Shown here piece after piece: positions 23,226-24,388 of a stretch of 24,388 nucleotides of DNA. The number at the start of each line of letters is the position of its first letter. Positions within the stretch are counted from its first letter, which is position 1. A program made the translations under genes and the position numbers. The DNA comes from JADJVL01 sp039812765. GTDB taxonomy: Bacteria > Acidobacteriota > Holophagae > Holophagales > Holophagaceae. Under the pieces are notes generated by a model that ran no database searches, had not been told where the DNA came from, and worked only from the letters and a program-made list of their open reading frames with translations. The stretch lies in assembly GCA_039812765.1 (NCBI GenBank), contig JBDIBF010000043.1, forward strand, positions 1-24,388. Direction: 5' to 3'.

Positions 23226-24360
23226 CCCCCGCGATCCCGAGACCGGCTCCGTTCCCCAGCCGCGACAGCCCCGGATCCTGGGTCAGCTCCTCCATGAGGT
23301 CCCGCACGCCCATCAGCTCCTTCAGCCGCGACCCGTTCGTGCCCGAGAAGAAGAGGCCGCTTTCGACGTCGCCGTTCCATGCGTCCCCGAGGCGGTCGGC
23401 GATGCAGTAGCCGGCCTGGGCCGCGCCTTTGCCGTGGCCGCAGGGCTGCAGGCAGCGGCTCACGCAGCGCACCGGCGGCGCGGTGCCGGCCTCGATGCGG
23501 GCCTGCAGGGCCGTACGCACGCCCCGGGCGGGAAGGCCCACCGGCGACTTCATCAGCACGATGTCCTCGGCCCGGGCCCGCAGGATCTTGTCCTTGAAGG
23601 CCGGGTGGGCGTCGCACTCGAAGGTGCCGATGAAGCGCGTGCCCATCTGGACCCCCGAGGCCCCGAGGGCCAGGAAGCGCTCGATGTCGCCGTGGTCCCA
23701 GACGCCTCCGGCCACGATCACCGGGAAGTCCCCCCAGCGGTCCCGCTCCGTGAGGACCTCCGGCAGGAGGTTCTCCAGGCGGTGGGCGGGGTCGGCGCAC
23801 TGCTCGACGCTCAGGCCCTGGTGGCCGCCGCTCTCGGGGCCCTCCAGCACCACCGCATCCGGCAGGCGGCCGTGCTTGCGCTGCCACTGCCGGCACAGGA
23901 TCCCCAGCGCCCTTCCCGAGGAGACGATGGGCACCAGGGCCACGTCGGCGTCCCCCACCAGGGCCGGGAGGTTCAGGGGCAGTCCCGCGCCGGAGACGAT
24001 GAGCTGCGCGCCCCCCTCCACCGAGGCCCGCACGGCGTCGTCGTAGCCCTCGATGGCGCAGAGGATGTTCACCCCCACCGCGCCGCGGCCCCGGGCGCGC
24101 CGGCGCGCCTCGGCGAGGATGGCCTTCAGCACCTCGGGCGGGTTCAGCGCGGCGGGACCATCGGGGCGCCCGAGGCGCTTCGGGCCGTGGGCGGAGGGAT
24201 GATAGGCCGTGCCGATGGCGGAAATGAGGCCCACGCCCCCGGCGGCGGCCACGGCGCCCGCCAGCCCTTCCCAGGAGACGCCGACGCCCATGCCGCCCTG
24301 CTGGATCGGATAGGGGACGTCCAGGTTGCGGATGCGCAGGCGGGGCAGCGGCGCCGCCAT
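23179..24360 (-). CDS. Nitronate monooxygenase-type FMN oxidoreductase
   Basis: The 393-residue TIM-barrel flavoprotein belongs to the nitronate monooxygenase/FabK-like group. It has the N-terminal IQQGGMGVGVS, GGVGLISAIG, VSGAGLPLNLP, GPESGGHQG (His180 in the position of the catalytic base), VIVAGGVWDHGDI and GASGVQMGTRFIGTFECD, which bind FMN and its phosphate. A Cys-rich segment C299xxxC303xxxC307...YC319 near the C-terminus is not part of the classic fungal or Pseudomonas enzymes but occurs, from memory, in a bacterial subgroup. Candidate reactions are oxidation of alkyl nitronates or an NAD(P)H-dependent reduction; the sequence does not decide. The ATG at 24360 gives the standard N-terminus, preceded by a GGCGGG ribosome-site candidate. 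It overlaps the barrel gene tail-to-tail. It may belong to an operon continuing off the right edge. Confidence 0.9.
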   Translation of the reverse strand: MAAPLPRLRIRNLDVPYPIQQGGMGVGVSWEGLAGAVAAAGGVGLISAIGTAYHPSAHGPKRLGRPDGPAALNPPEVLKAILAEARRRARGRGAVGVNILCAIEGYDDAVRASVEGGAQLIVSGAGLPLNLPALVGDADVALVPIVSSGRALGILCRQWQRKHGRLPDAVVLEGPESGGHQGLSVEQCADPAHRLENLLPEVLTERDRWGDFPVIVAGGVWDHGDIERFLALGASGVQMGTRFIGTFECDAHPAFKDKILRARAEDIVLMKSPVGLPARGVRTALQARIEAGTAPPVRCVSRCLQPCGHGKGAAQAGYCIADRLGDAWNGDVESGLFFSGTNGSRLKELMGVRDLMEELTQDPGLSRLGNGAGLGIAGVSGTSTSRSATPSLR

Positions 24361-24388
24361 CCCGCCGCCGAGGCCCGGCGAGAGGGCC

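Overview
The window is mostly very GC-rich DNA (about 70% by eye) with tightly packed bacterial genes. The mix suggests an Acidobacteriota genome, perhaps of the Holophaga/Geothrix type: HEAT-repeat proteins with a Pro-rich linker, a giant secreted Ig-like/Kelch protein, outer-membrane barrels and a formate-tetrahydrofolate ligase. This placement is inference from overall character; no rRNA or other taxonomic marker is present.

Left part (1-5588, + strand): two tandem paralogous HEAT-repeat proteins, the first cut by the window edge, are followed by a family I inorganic pyrophosphatase with all catalytic residues and a HAD phosphatase.

Middle (5644-15082, - strand): one gene of 2926 codons encodes a secreted protein of Ig-like domains and three seven-bladed Kelch-type propellers, ending in a metzincin-like zinc peptidase. 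The first propeller appears to sit inside an Ig-like domain. The last ~1.2 kb of this gene, and a small secreted-protein gene 22 bp behind it, are strikingly AT-rich compared with everything around them. This is the strongest sign of a chimeric or imported module in the window. A 453-bp gene-free leader precedes the giant gene.

Right part: an outer-membrane barrel gene and a CLC transporter gene (- strand) come next. The transporter has the GREGT and GGEVTP signatures of the CLC-F fluoride/proton antiporters, and its leader folds into a clear fluoride (crcB-type) riboswitch at 17476-17542, with pseudoknot, P1 and conserved 3' bases. Upstream, still on the - strand, a Cys-rich multi-cluster Fe-S protein follows a long, eukaryote-like formate-tetrahydrofolate ligase (one-carbon metabolism). 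Divergently, radA (DNA repair) is followed by a second barrel-like outer-membrane protein. That gene overlaps tail-to-tail with a nitronate monooxygenase-type flavin oxidoreductase at the right edge.

The best-supported functional unit is fluoride sensing plus CLC-F export. The most novel-looking object is the giant Ig/Kelch/metzincin protein with its AT-rich C-terminal cassette and partner gene. No tRNA, rRNA, CRISPR array, transposase or phage gene was seen.
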